A stretch of 31,302 bases of DNA from the NCBI GenBank assembly GCA_964519955.1, contig CAZFLM010000077.1, forward strand, positions 1-31,302. Direction: 5' to 3'. The notes below the pieces were generated by a model. It saw only the letters and a program-made list of their open reading frames with translations, did not search any database and was not told the DNA's origin. This DNA comes from CAZFLM01 sp964519955. GTDB taxonomy: Bacteria; Armatimonadota; Chthonomonadetes; Chthonomonadales; CAJBBX01. The translations under genes and the position numbers were made by a program. The number at the start of each line of letters is the position of its first letter. Position 1 is the stretch's first letter. Positions 16,128 to 23,631 of this stretch are shown here, piece after piece.

Positions 16128-16148
16128 CCGGTGGGACAAGCCCACCGG
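16128..16148 (+). terminator. Hairpin downstream of the PhnD/PQQ gene
   Basis: Arms CCGGTGGG (16128-16135) and CCCACCGG (16141-16148) enclose ACAAG. It lies 10 nt after the stop codon and has no T-tract, so it may act alone or with the stronger hairpin at 16201-16224. Confidence 0.45.
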
Positions 16149-16200
16149 CATCCAGGCGTTCCGCCAAGCGTCCTTCGGACGGGCGACCACACGTGAGCAC

Positions 16201-16224
16201 GGGGTCGGGCAGATGCCCGACCCC
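16201..16224. terminator. Hairpin terminator between convergent genes
   Basis: Perfect 11-bp arms (16201-16211 and 16214-16224) flank a two-base GA loop and are followed by CTTTCCTCC. It lies between the stops of the plus-strand PhnD/PQQ gene and the minus-strand 352-aa gene and can serve both directions. Confidence 0.6.
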
Positions 16225-16252
16225 GCTTTCCTCCGGTCCTCGATCCCCTGCA

Positions 16253-17311
16253 CTACCGCCTGGGCTCCTCCACCACCGTCAGGATGACATCCGCGCGATT
16301 GCGGCTCGCCACCAGCAGCGGGTTGTACAGGAACGGGCGCTTCTGGTCGAACATGCCGGCCTTCAGCAGCCCCGCCTCCGCCTCGCGGTTGCGCCCGGGC
16401 TTGTCCGACGCCTCGGCATAGGCGATGATGCTGATGGTCTGGTCGTCACGGGGCATGCGCTTGTCCACCACGAAGCTGCCCTCGTAGCGGTCGCCGCCCA
16501 CGGGCTCGAGCTGCACGATCGCGCCGGTCCGGCTGTTGCGCGCCACCACCACCACCGGGGTCGCGGGCTCGTGCGGCATCGGCAGCTTGGCGGAGATCGT
16601 GACGGTCGTGCCGCGCTCGGCGATGCTCGGCTCCAGGCGCGCCTCGGAGAACGTGAGGTACTCGGACTCGATGGTGGACCGCTTGCCGCCGGTCGCGGGC
16701 GCCAGCTTCACGGGATCGACCCAGGCGGCGAACGTGCGCCGCTCCGCCCCGCCCACGCGGTACAGCTCCTCCTCCATCCAGTAGACCTTCGCGACGCTGA
16801 CGGCGTCGGTGCGGCCCTGGGCGGAGACCTTCATCACGATAGCGCCTGGCTCCTTGCGGGCTTCGGACGGCCGCTTGCCCTGCGGCGCCACGAGGCCGAC
16901 CAGCGCCCCGGCGATGCCGCTCGCCGCGCCCACTCCCGCGCGCAGCACCGGATCGCCCGGCGTGCCGGCGGCGGACTTCACGGTGTCGCGGATCGGCCCC
17001 ACGGCCAGGTTCGCGAGCTTCCCAACACCGCTCGTCACCTGCCGCAGGAAGCCGCCGCCGCGGCCCGCCAGGTTCAGCGCGCTGCGCGGCACAGCGACGG
17101 CGTACTCACCGTCCGGCCCACTCTTGGCGTAGTCGATGACGCGGTTCTTCTGATCGTAGACCGCGACCATCGCCCCCTCGATGGGCACTCGACCGTCTGC
17201 CGAGAGCACGCGCCCGGTCGCCCACACCAGGTCCTCAGCCCGCGCGCCGGCACCCAGTAGGCCAAGCAGAACCACAATCAGCAGGCTGCAGAAGCGCATC
17301 GTGCGCGACAT
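16253..17311 (-). CDS. Secreted protein with carboxypeptidase-regulatory-like N-terminal domain
   Basis: The 352-residue product starts at the ATG at 17311, with GGAGG about 11 nt upstream on this strand; an inner ATG at 17299 is an alternative. A signal peptide covers about 1-25 (LLIVVLLGLLGAGARA). Residues about 28-75 (WATGRVLSADGRVPIEGAMV then DGEYAVAVP) look like a carboxypeptidase regulatory or CNA-B-type beta sandwich. A Gly/Ala-rich segment (about 80-145) follows, then a beta-rich part with LEPSIAERGTTVTISAKLP and YEGSFVVDKRMPRDDQTI that could be one or two further Ig-like folds. No catalytic motif is seen. A surface or periplasmic structural role is plausible but unproven. It has its own promoter and faces the PhnD/PQQ gene. 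Confidence 0.75.
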   Translation of the reverse strand: MSRTMRFCSLLIVVLLGLLGAGARAEDLVWATGRVLSADGRVPIEGAMVAVYDQKNRVIDYAKSGPDGEYAVAVPRSALNLAGRGGGFLRQVTSGVGKLANLAVGPIRDTVKSAAGTPGDPVLRAGVGAASGIAGALVGLVAPQGKRPSEARKEPGAIVMKVSAQGRTDAVSVAKVYWMEEELYRVGGAERRTFAAWVDPVKLAPATGGKRSTIESEYLTFSEARLEPSIAERGTTVTISAKLPMPHEPATPVVVVARNSRTGAIVQLEPVGGDRYEGSFVVDKRMPRDDQTISIIAYAEASDKPGRNREAEAGLLKAGMFDQKRPFLYNPLLVASRNRADVILTVVEEPRR

Positions 17312-17358
17312 GGTGGGGTCATCCTCCGGAGTTCGACATCCGCAACGGCTCTACGGCC

Positions 17359-17388
17359 ATTGTACACGCGGCAGCACCGCCCCGGCAA
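17359..17388 (-). promoter_or_regulatory. Promoter of the 352-aa secreted protein gene
   Basis: On the minus strand TTGCCG (17383-17388) and TACAAT (17359-17364) are separated by 18 bp. Transcription would start about 40 nt before the ATG at 17311, and the GGAGG site lies between. Confidence 0.5.
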
Positions 17389-17420
17389 GTGGCGCGGCCA
17401 GTCCGAGCCGCACCGATCCC

Positions 17421-17817
17421 AGCCCGCGGAGGCGGGCTTCGTGCCGCTCTCAGGCGCGACTTCAGTCGCCGGCGCCCACGCCCAGCCCGCGGAGGCGGGC
17501 TTCGTGCCGCTCTCAGGCGCGACTTCAGTCGCCGGCGCCCACGCCCAGCCCGCGGAGGCGGGCTTCGTGCCGGTCTCAGGCGCGACTTCAGTCGCCGGCG
17601 CCCACACCCAGCCCGCGGAGGCGGGCTTCGTGCCGGTCTCAGGCGCGACTTCAGTCGCCGGNNNNNNNNNNNNNNNNNNNNNNNNNNNNNNNNNNNNNNN
17701 NNNNNNNNNNNNNNNNNNNNNNNNNNNNNNNNNNNNNNNNNNNNNNNNNNNNNNNNNNNNNGGAGGCGGGCTTCGTGCCGGTCTCAGGCGCGACTTCAGT
17801 CGCCGGCGCCCACACCA
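17421..17817. repeat. 63-bp tandem dual-hairpin array, interrupted by assembly gap
   Basis: Unit starts are visible at 17421, 17484, 17547 and 17610; the last copy emerges from the gap at 17762. Each unit has hairpin A with arms AGCCCGC/GCGGGCT around GGAG, then TCGTGCC and a short spacer, then hairpin B with arms GCGAC/GTCGC around TTCA. Units vary at GCTCTC versus GTCTCA and CACGCC versus CACACC only, so spread or homogenisation is recent. The 63-bp period keeps frames open (21 codons, PAEAGFVPLSGATSVAGAH-like), but the array precedes, and is not part of, the downstream gene. Confidence 0.88.
17662..17761. other. Assembly gap (100 N) inside the 63-bp array
   Basis: This run of exactly 100 N is a placeholder of unknown true size. 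The phase of repeat units before and after it does not fit a whole number of 63-bp units, as expected if its length is arbitrary. Confidence 0.97.
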
Positions 17818-17839
17818 CGTCTGGCTCGGCACACCCTAT

Positions 17840-17868
17840 TTGACGGATTCCTTAGCGCCGAGTATAAT
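17840..17868 (+). promoter_or_regulatory. Near-consensus sigma70 promoter of the 1147-aa gene
   Basis: TTGACG (17840-17845) and TATAAT (17863-17868) are spaced by 17 bp. It lies directly after the 63-bp array and predicts a leader of about 235 nt before the ATG at 18110. Confidence 0.7.
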
Positions 17869-18058
17869 GACGAGGCCCAGGAGCGTGATGGGTGCAACAT
17901 GCCGCGACGAGGATTGCGGCGCCACGCTTGCCGTTGCTGGGCATCCAGTGACTTTCCCGTTCCGCCTGCACAGACGCGCCGCGGAACGTCTAGGTTCCAC
18001 TCGACCCGCCGATCTGCGTTCACCAGTTGCGGCGGACCACAATTCGGCGGCGCCGGCT

Positions 18059-18081
18059 GCGTCGAGCAAACGGCTCGACGC
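18059..18081 (+). promoter_or_regulatory. Leader hairpin close to the ribosome site
   Basis: Perfect 9-bp arms GCGTCGAGC (18059-18067) and GCTCGACGC (18073-18081) enclose AAACG. The hairpin ends about 17 nt before the AGGAG at 18098-18102. It could affect translation or mRNA stability, but no riboswitch class is recognised in the leader. Confidence 0.35.
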
Positions 18082-18109
18082 GCGCGCCGCGACAACCAGG
18101 AGATTCGTT

Positions 18110-21100
18110 ATGATGAGCGACGAGTCCCCGGCGGACGTTGCCGCGACCAACGCGGCCCCTCCGGTGGACGACACGACGCGCGCCGACGCGTCAGCACCTG
18201 TCGGCGACCCCACTGCTGCTCCCAAGCCCACGCGCGCCCGCAAGCCCCGAGCGCCCAAGGCCGCTGCCGCGCCGCCTGCCGAGCCGGTGGTGGAAGCAGC
18301 CCCGGAACCTGCAGCCGAGCCCGAGCCGCCTGCCGCCAAGCGCCCCCGGCGCACGCGCGCCACGAAGCCGGCCGCCCCCGCTGCCGAGGAAGCGCCGGCC
18401 CCGCTTCCGCCGGTCGAGAGCGCCCCCGCGCCCGTGCAGACCGAGGCGCCCGCGGAACAGCCGGCCGAAGCGCCTGCGGCCGAGCCCAAGCCGCGCGCCA
18501 CCCGAGCCCGCCGCAGCACCGCCAAGGCCAAGGCGGAGCCCGAAGCCGCGGCGCCGGCGCCGACTCCCGAGCCCGAACCCGCGCCGGAGCCCCCTGCCGC
18601 GGCTCCCGTCGCGGAAGCGCCTGCCGAACCCGAGGCCAAGCCCTCCAAGCCTGCCGCACGCCGACGGCGATCCTCGTCCAAGGCAGCGGCCGTTGAGCCC
18701 GAGGCTGCGCCCGAAGCGCCCGCGCCGGCTCCTGAGGTTCCGGCCGAGCCCGTCGCCGCCGCCGCACCTGAGACCGAAGCGCCGGCGCCTGCCGCCGAGG
18801 AGGCCGCTCCGGCCCGTCCGTCGCGCCGCCGCCGACGTGGCACAGGCGCCAAGGCGGAGCAGCCGGCCGAGGCGCCGGAAGCCACACAGCCCGAGCCCGC
18901 CGCTGCCGAAGCGCCTGCGGCGCCCACCGAGGAAGCGGCTGCCGCTCCTGCCGAAAAGCCGGGCCGCCGCCGATCGAGGCGGGGTCGCCGGGGCGGCGAG
19001 GCCACTGCAGAGGCCGCGCCGGTAGTCGAGGCGCCCGTCGAGGCCAAGCCGGCAACGGAGAAGCCCCAGGGCCGCCGCGGCTCGTCGCGCCGACGCGCAG
19101 CCCCCGAGCCCGAACCGACCCAGCCCGGCGCGCGCCTGACAAGCCGCCACGGGCACCCCGAGATCGTGGTCAACGGCACCACCGTGCCGCCGTTCCTCTT
19201 CTTCGGCAACCTGTCCGGTCAGAAGGAGCAGCGCCGAGTCGCCAGCGAAGTCGAGCGCGCGGCCAAGGCAGGCGTGCACGTTCAGTCCACGCTGATCGAG
19301 CTGGTCTGCCCCATCCCGCCGGACGATACGGTCTACGAGTCTACCGACACGCGCCTCCAGACCATTCTGGAGGCCGACCCGCGCGCGCTGCTCATGCCCC
19401 GCATCGTGTTCGTTCCCGCGCCCGGCTGGCGCCACCAGTACCCGAACGAGGTCAACCACTACGCGGACGGGAGCACCGACGACCCATCGATCGCGTCCGC
19501 CATGTTCTGGACCGATGCGGTGAACGCCCTGCGCGCGCTCATCGAGCACATCCAGCGCACCACGTACGGCGAGCGCGTCATCGGCTACCACCTGGAGCGC
19601 GGCGAGTGGTTCCATCCGGCCGACATGGGCTACGACCGCTCCTACGCCAACCGCGAGGGCTTCCGCCAGTGGCTCCGGACCAAGTACCACAACAGCGAGG
19701 TCGCGCTGCGGGCCGCGTGGTACGACGGGGCCGTCCAGTTCTACACCGTCGACATTCCGCCGCAGCCCACGTCGGACCGCCCGGAGGAGGCCTTCTTCGA
19801 GCCGCGCCGCGAGCGCCGCTGGATCGACTTCAACGAGTACACGTCCGAGGCCACGGCAAACCGCCTGATCGAGTTGTCCAAGGCGGTCAAGGAGGCCTCG
19901 AGCGACCGCGCGCTTGTATCTGTGTGCTACGGCTACACGTTCGAGTTCGGCCACGCCGGCTCGGGCCACCTCGCGCTCGCCAAGCTGCTGGCCGCTCCGT
20001 CCATCGACCTCGTCTGCGGGCCGCCGTCCTACCGCGACCGGCAGCCGGGCACGTCCGGCGCCTTCCCGAGCCCCATGGACTCGCCGGCGATCCATGGCAA
20101 GCTGTGGCTCTCCGAGGACGACACCAAGACGCACCTCGCTCCCAGTCAGGGGGGCGACGACGACTTCAACCCGCGCATGGACAGCAAGTCGTCCACTGAG
20201 CAGGTGCATCTGCGGGCGCTGGGCGCCTCACTCGCGCACCAGACCGGCACCGGGTTCATGGACCTCTGGGGCGAGGGCTGGCTCGACGCGGACGACGTGT
20301 GGCAGCGCATCGGCAAGATCGTCGAGCGCCAGGCCGCCTACGCCAAGGCGCGCAAGGCTCCTTCGCCGGACGTTGTGGTCCTGGTCGACGAGCGCAGCCT
20401 GGCGCACGTCCGCCGCGGCGACAAGTTCATGCGGCGCGTCCTGCAGGGCCAGCGCGAGGCGTTCCTGCGGTGCGGCGCGTCGGTGGCCTTCTGCCTGCAG
20501 AACGACGTGACCGCCAAGGCGTTCCCGACGGACGCGAAGCTGTACGTCTTCCTGAACCCCTATCGGCTCACCATCGAGCAGCGGGCCGCCATCCGCGAGA
20601 AGCTGCAGAACGGCGGCAAGACGCTCGTGTGGACGTACGCGGTGGGTGTCTGCGCCGAGCGCGGCGAACCCGAGGATAGCCCGACCGATCTGGTGGCGAT
20701 GAGCCTGCGCCGGCAGCCCTGGCACTCCGAGGTCGGGTCGAAGCTCGCCGACGGGCGTCACCCCATCACGGATCGAACGCAGGAGCGCGCGCTCGGCATT
20801 CGCGAGCGCCTGAACCCGTCGTTCTACGTCGACGACGACGCCCCGGGCATCGTGCGGCTCGCGGAGTACACCCAGACTGGCCTCACCTCCGTAGCGGTGC
20901 GTGAGATGCAGGACTGGCGGTCGGTGTTCTGCGGCGAGCCGGCCATCAGCGCGGAACTGGCGCGCGGCCTGTGCCGCTACGCGGGCGTGCACCTCTACAC
21001 GCTGGACACGGCCGACTTCATCTACGCAGGCCCGGGGTGGCTCGTGCACCATGCAACCCGCGACGGCATGCGAACGATCGCGCCGCCGCCGGGCCTCTCG

Positions 21101-21553
21101 CTCTACGATATCGTCGAGGACCGCCTGGTCGATGACGGGGCCGGCGCGTTCAAGCAGTCGGTGCGCGCCAAGACGACGCGCTGCTTCTTCGTGGGTACGC
21201 TCGAGGAGATGCGCCGGCTCGGCATGGCCAACCTGGAGCCGGTACGCCGCGCGCCGGTGATGCCGCCTCCGCCGCCTCTGCCCTCGTTCCCGGCCCCACC
21301 GCCGCTGCCAGGCGCCGAAGATGCGCCGTCGGCTCCGGTCGATGAGGAAGCCGGCGACGAGGTCGAGGACGCGGACCTGCTCGAAGGCGAGGAGTTGGGC
21401 GCTGCCGATGAGACCGACGAGGGCGCCGCGGACGGCTCCGAAGATGCCTCGTCTCCGCGCCGGCGGAGGCGACGCCGCGGCGGCAGGGGCCGCGGTCGGC
21501 GCAAGAAGGACGGCGAGGGCGGCGGCGAAGCGCCTGCCGCGCCGGCCGAGTAG
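18110..21553 (+). CDS. GH-A/GH42-like protein flanked by RNase E-style low-complexity tails
   Basis: ATG 18110 has AGGAG 7 nt upstream; the longer open frame passes through the repeat array and the N run and is rejected. The 1147-residue product has no signal peptide. Residues about 30-340 are Ala/Pro/Glu-rich with basic clusters (SRRRRRG, RRSRRGRRGG), predicted disordered. From about 344 to 1040 it looks like a TIM-barrel glycosidase plus beta-galactosidase-like trimerisation and later domains: VVNGTTVPPFLFFG, VIGYHLERGEWF (E496, E499), WLSEDDTKTHL (E669). By analogy with clan GH-A, one of E496/E499 may be acid/base and E669 nucleophile; this is inference. The C-terminus (about 1045-1147) has a Pro-rich stretch, an acidic run, then SPRRRRRRRGGRGRGRRKK. 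Such tails are usual for RNA-binding proteins such as RNase E or Rho, not for glycosidases. Confidence 0.82.
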   Translation: MMSDESPADVAATNAAPPVDDTTRADASAPVGDPTAAPKPTRARKPRAPKAAAAPPAEPVVEAAPEPAAEPEPPAAKRPRRTRATKPAAPAAEEAPAPLPPVESAPAPVQTEAPAEQPAEAPAAEPKPRATRARRSTAKAKAEPEAAAPAPTPEPEPAPEPPAAAPVAEAPAEPEAKPSKPAARRRRSSSKAAAVEPEAAPEAPAPAPEVPAEPVAAAAPETEAPAPAAEEAAPARPSRRRRRGTGAKAEQPAEAPEATQPEPAAAEAPAAPTEEAAAAPAEKPGRRRSRRGRRGGEATAEAAPVVEAPVEAKPATEKPQGRRGSSRRRAAPEPEPTQPGARLTSRHGHPEIVVNGTTVPPFLFFGNLSGQKEQRRVASEVERAAKAGVHVQSTLIELVCPIPPDDTVYESTDTRLQTILEADPRALLMPRIVFVPAPGWRHQYPNEVNHYADGSTDDPSIASAMFWTDAVNALRALIEHIQRTTYGERVIGYHLERGEWFHPADMGYDRSYANREGFRQWLRTKYHNSEVALRAAWYDGAVQFYTVDIPPQPTSDRPEEAFFEPRRERRWIDFNEYTSEATANRLIELSKAVKEASSDRALVSVCYGYTFEFGHAGSGHLALAKLLAAPSIDLVCGPPSYRDRQPGTSGAFPSPMDSPAIHGKLWLSEDDTKTHLAPSQGGDDDFNPRMDSKSSTEQVHLRALGASLAHQTGTGFMDLWGEGWLDADDVWQRIGKIVERQAAYAKARKAPSPDVVVLVDERSLAHVRRGDKFMRRVLQGQREAFLRCGASVAFCLQNDVTAKAFPTDAKLYVFLNPYRLTIEQRAAIREKLQNGGKTLVWTYAVGVCAERGEPEDSPTDLVAMSLRRQPWHSEVGSKLADGRHPITDRTQERALGIRERLNPSFYVDDDAPGIVRLAEYTQTGLTSVAVREMQDWRSVFCGEPAISAELARGLCRYAGVHLYTLDTADFIYAGPGWLVHHATRDGMRTIAPPPGLSLYDIVEDRLVDDGAGAFKQSVRAKTTRCFFVGTLEEMRRLGMANLEPVRRAPVMPPPPPLPSFPAPPPLPGAEDAPSAPVDEEAGDEVEDADLLEGEELGAADETDEGAADGSEDASSPRRRRRRRGGRGRGRRKKDGEGGGEAPAAPAE

Positions 21554-21558
21554 CCCAC

Positions 21559-21604
21559 ACAACAGATCGGGCGGCGAGAGCGTTCTCGCCGCCCGATCTG
21601 TTGT
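21559..21604. terminator. Long perfect hairpin terminator
   Basis: Perfect 21-bp arms surround a 4-base loop, beginning 6 nt after the stop of the 1147-aa gene. The right arm runs into TTGTT. It lies between convergent genes and should stop transcription from both sides. Confidence 0.75.
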
Positions 21605-21642
21605 TCCAGCCGGAGCGCAACCGGCGCACGAGCGCGGGCCCG

Positions 21643-22437
21643 CTAGTCCCTCAGGCGGCTCTCCTGCTTCCTCCGCCACTCGAGCTGCTGGCGATAGAGC
21701 CACCGCGACGGGCCATGCGCGCCACCGCGCCGAGCCTGCACAACCGCCCAGCCCCGCAGCACCCGCGGCATGCGCGGCAGGCGACCCCGACGCCGCTGCG
21801 GCGCCCGGCGATCCATCATGATGCGGAGAATCTCGCGGTACATCTTGCTGCGTGCTTTCCACCCGCGCAGGAGGCCCAGCTTCTCCTCCTTCATCGGATG
21901 CGTCACGCCCGTGAGCCAGACCGTCGCAGTGGGCACGCGGTAGTAGCGGCAGAACCGCGTGATGGCCATCTCGACCCCATAGCGCGCGTTGCGCACGTCG
22001 GGGATCTGCTCGAACACGTCGCGCAGGATCGCGCGCTGCCCGCTCACGTTCGGCGCCAGCCTCTGCGACCAGTCGGTCAGCTTGCGGCCGCCGCGGAACT
22101 TGCCCACCGCCATCTCGGCGCGGCCCGAGCGGACCGGGCTCACGAGGGCATCGACCTGGTCCGGCCGGAGCCCCTTCAGATCCGCATCGAGGAAGACCAC
22201 CACGTCGGCATCGGTGCGCTCGACTCCGGCGACCATGGCGGCGCCCTTGCCCCGGTTCTGCGGCAGGTTCAGCAGCATCACGCCGGGCAGCCCCCGAACC
22301 ACCTCAGCCGTCCGATCCGTCGAACCGTCGTTGACGACGATTATCTCATCGATCCATCTGGCCATACGAACCACGCGGACAACATCCGCCACGCGGTCCG
22401 CCTCGTTGTAGGCCGGAAGTATGGCTGCGATCTTCAA
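21643..22437 (-). CDS. Glycosyltransferase family 2 protein
   Basis: The 264-residue enzyme transfers a sugar from a nucleotide sugar to an unknown acceptor. The GT-A fold signature is clear: ILPAYNEADRVADVV at the N-terminus, IIVVNDGSTDRTAEV (about 32-46), NRGKGAAMVAG (61-71) and the metal-binding DAD in VVFLDADLKG (D84, D86). The C-terminal about 60 residues are very basic (RRAPQRRRGRLPR) and no transmembrane helices follow, so it is soluble or peripherally bound to membrane. A GGGGGAAG site precedes the ATG. It is the last gene of the minus-strand operon, 62 nt after the protease gene, and the 21-bp hairpin follows. Dolichyl-phosphate-sugar-synthase-like enzymes are the closest type I can name. 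Confidence 0.9.
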   Translation of the reverse strand: MKIAAILPAYNEADRVADVVRVVRMARWIDEIIVVNDGSTDRTAEVVRGLPGVMLLNLPQNRGKGAAMVAGVERTDADVVVFLDADLKGLRPDQVDALVSPVRSGRAEMAVGKFRGGRKLTDWSQRLAPNVSGQRAILRDVFEQIPDVRNARYGVEMAITRFCRYYRVPTATVWLTGVTHPMKEEKLGLLRGWKARSKMYREILRIMMDRRAPQRRRGRLPRMPRVLRGWAVVQARRGGAHGPSRWLYRQQLEWRRKQESRLRD

Positions 22438-22499
22438 GTTCGCGCTTCCCCCAAGTTGGCGGCTGGACTGCCCGCCCGTACCCCTCGCCCTCTGTCGGT

Positions 22500-23267
22500 C
22501 TACTGGCCGTAGGGGTAGTTCTGCGTCTCGATGATCTTCTCTGCTCGATCGATGCGCGCCCGCGTTACCGGGTGGGTGCGCAGGAACTCCGGTCCGCCTC
22601 CGGCCTTCTTCTCCATCGTCTGCAGCAGCTTGAAGAAGCGGACCATCCCCCTTGGATCATACCCCGCCTTCTGGGCGTAGGACAAACCGCGGCGATCGGA
22701 CTCGTACTCGTCCTCTCGGCTGTAGCTGAGGCTCAGGATATCGGAGGCCAACCCCGCGACGTTCTGCAGATCGCGCCCCTTCACCAGGACGGCGATGCCG
22801 ATGTTCGCCGCGAGCTGCTGGCTGATCATCTTCGCCGCGTGCCGGGCGTTGATGTGCGCCACCTCGTGGGCGATGACACACGCGACCGCGTCGTCGTCCG
22901 AGCCGGCCAGGTCCAGCAGGCCGCGGTAGATGTAGACGGGGCCGCCGGGCAGCGAGACGGCGTTCACCACGGGAGCATCGATGACCTTGAACGTGTAGGG
23001 CACGTCGCGGCGCTGCTCCGCGTGCAGCATCACACGCTCGGCGATGCGGCGGACCCGCGTGGCGTCTGCGGTGTCGGTATCGACGCGGTACTCCTTGTCG
23101 ACCTCCTCGGACACCTGCCGCCCGAGGCGCACTTCCTCGCGCGTGCTCAGGAAGTTGACGTTCTTGCAGCCGGCGGTGGCGACAAGGGCTGAGCCGAGTG
23201 CCATCGCGAGACAGACCCGGCGCCGCCACGTTCCCGCCGTCGGCGCGATGCTACTTCTTGTTGCCAC
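22500..23267 (-). CDS. M48-family zinc metalloprotease, lipoprotein
   Basis: The 255-residue enzyme belongs to the family of BepA and LoiP, proteases that look after outer-membrane or envelope proteins. The zinc motif HEVAH is at 134-138, and the third ligand is probably E187 in SREDEYESDRRG. An N-terminal signal ends in a lipobox (ATAGC, C34), so it should be a lipid-anchored periplasmic protein. The start is GTG at 23267, with AGGAG 8 nt before it, overlapping the end of the coiled-coil gene by 17 nt; this implies coupling. A C-terminal THPVTRARID segment is typical for the family. Unlike full BepA it has no TPR domain. Confidence 0.92.
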   Translation of the reverse strand: MATRSSIAPTAGTWRRRVCLAMALGSALVATAGCKNVNFLSTREEVRLGRQVSEEVDKEYRVDTDTADATRVRRIAERVMLHAEQRRDVPYTFKVIDAPVVNAVSLPGGPVYIYRGLLDLAGSDDDAVACVIAHEVAHINARHAAKMISQQLAANIGIAVLVKGRDLQNVAGLASDILSLSYSREDEYESDRRGLSYAQKAGYDPRGMVRFFKLLQTMEKKAGGGPEFLRTHPVTRARIDRAEKIIETQNYPYGQ

Positions 23268-23631
23268 TCATCCGCTCCTGGACCTGCTTGGTCAGGTCGG
23301 AGGCCTGCTGCTCCAGCCATTTCACCGCGGGCGCAGCCTTGTCGTTGGCATACTTGGCGGCGTCGGCGACGCGCTGCTTGGCCGTATCCAGCGCCGCCTC
23401 GGCCTTCTGCCGGTCCATCCCGGCCACGGCTGTGCGGGCATCGGCCAGCGCGGCGTTGGCCCGGGCCAGCAGGTCATCGGCCTTCTTGGCCTCCTCCTGC
23501 TGCCGCTTCTGCTGCTCTTGAACGTTCCGCTGCAGTTCCGCCAAATCCTGCTTGACTTGCTTGATCTGCCAGGCATTCCAGGCCGTCGCGCCCAGGAACA
23601 GGACCAGCACAAACGCGATGAACCCCTTCAT
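23251..23631 (-). CDS. Small membrane-anchored coiled-coil protein
   Basis: The 126-residue product has one N-terminal hydrophobic helix (FIAFVLVLFLGATAWNAW, about 4-21), followed by a long charged Gln/Lys/Glu/Ala-rich region (about 24-120) with heptad character, as in a coiled coil. No enzyme motif is present. A GGAGGAG site precedes the ATG, which overlaps the acetyltransferase stop (ATGA). Its close link with the M48 lipoprotein gene suggests an envelope partner or spacer protein. I do not recognise a named family. Confidence 0.75.
   Translation of the reverse strand: MKGFIAFVLVLFLGATAWNAWQIKQVKQDLAELQRNVQEQQKRQQEEAKKADDLLARANAALADARTAVAGMDRQKAEAALDTAKQRVADAAKYANDKAAPAVKWLEQQASDLTKQVQERMSGNKK

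Noticed and set aside
17360..18109. N-terminal extension of the 1147-aa protein by 250 codons through the 63-bp array
   Set aside because: A near-consensus promoter lies inside this stretch (17840-17868) and a good ribosome site precedes ATG 18110, so the repeat is not translated as part of this protein.
18191..20209. Minus-strand open frame (672 codons) with Gly/Arg/Leu-rich repeats
   Set aside because: It is the mirror of the Ala/Pro/Glu-rich region of the plus-strand gene.
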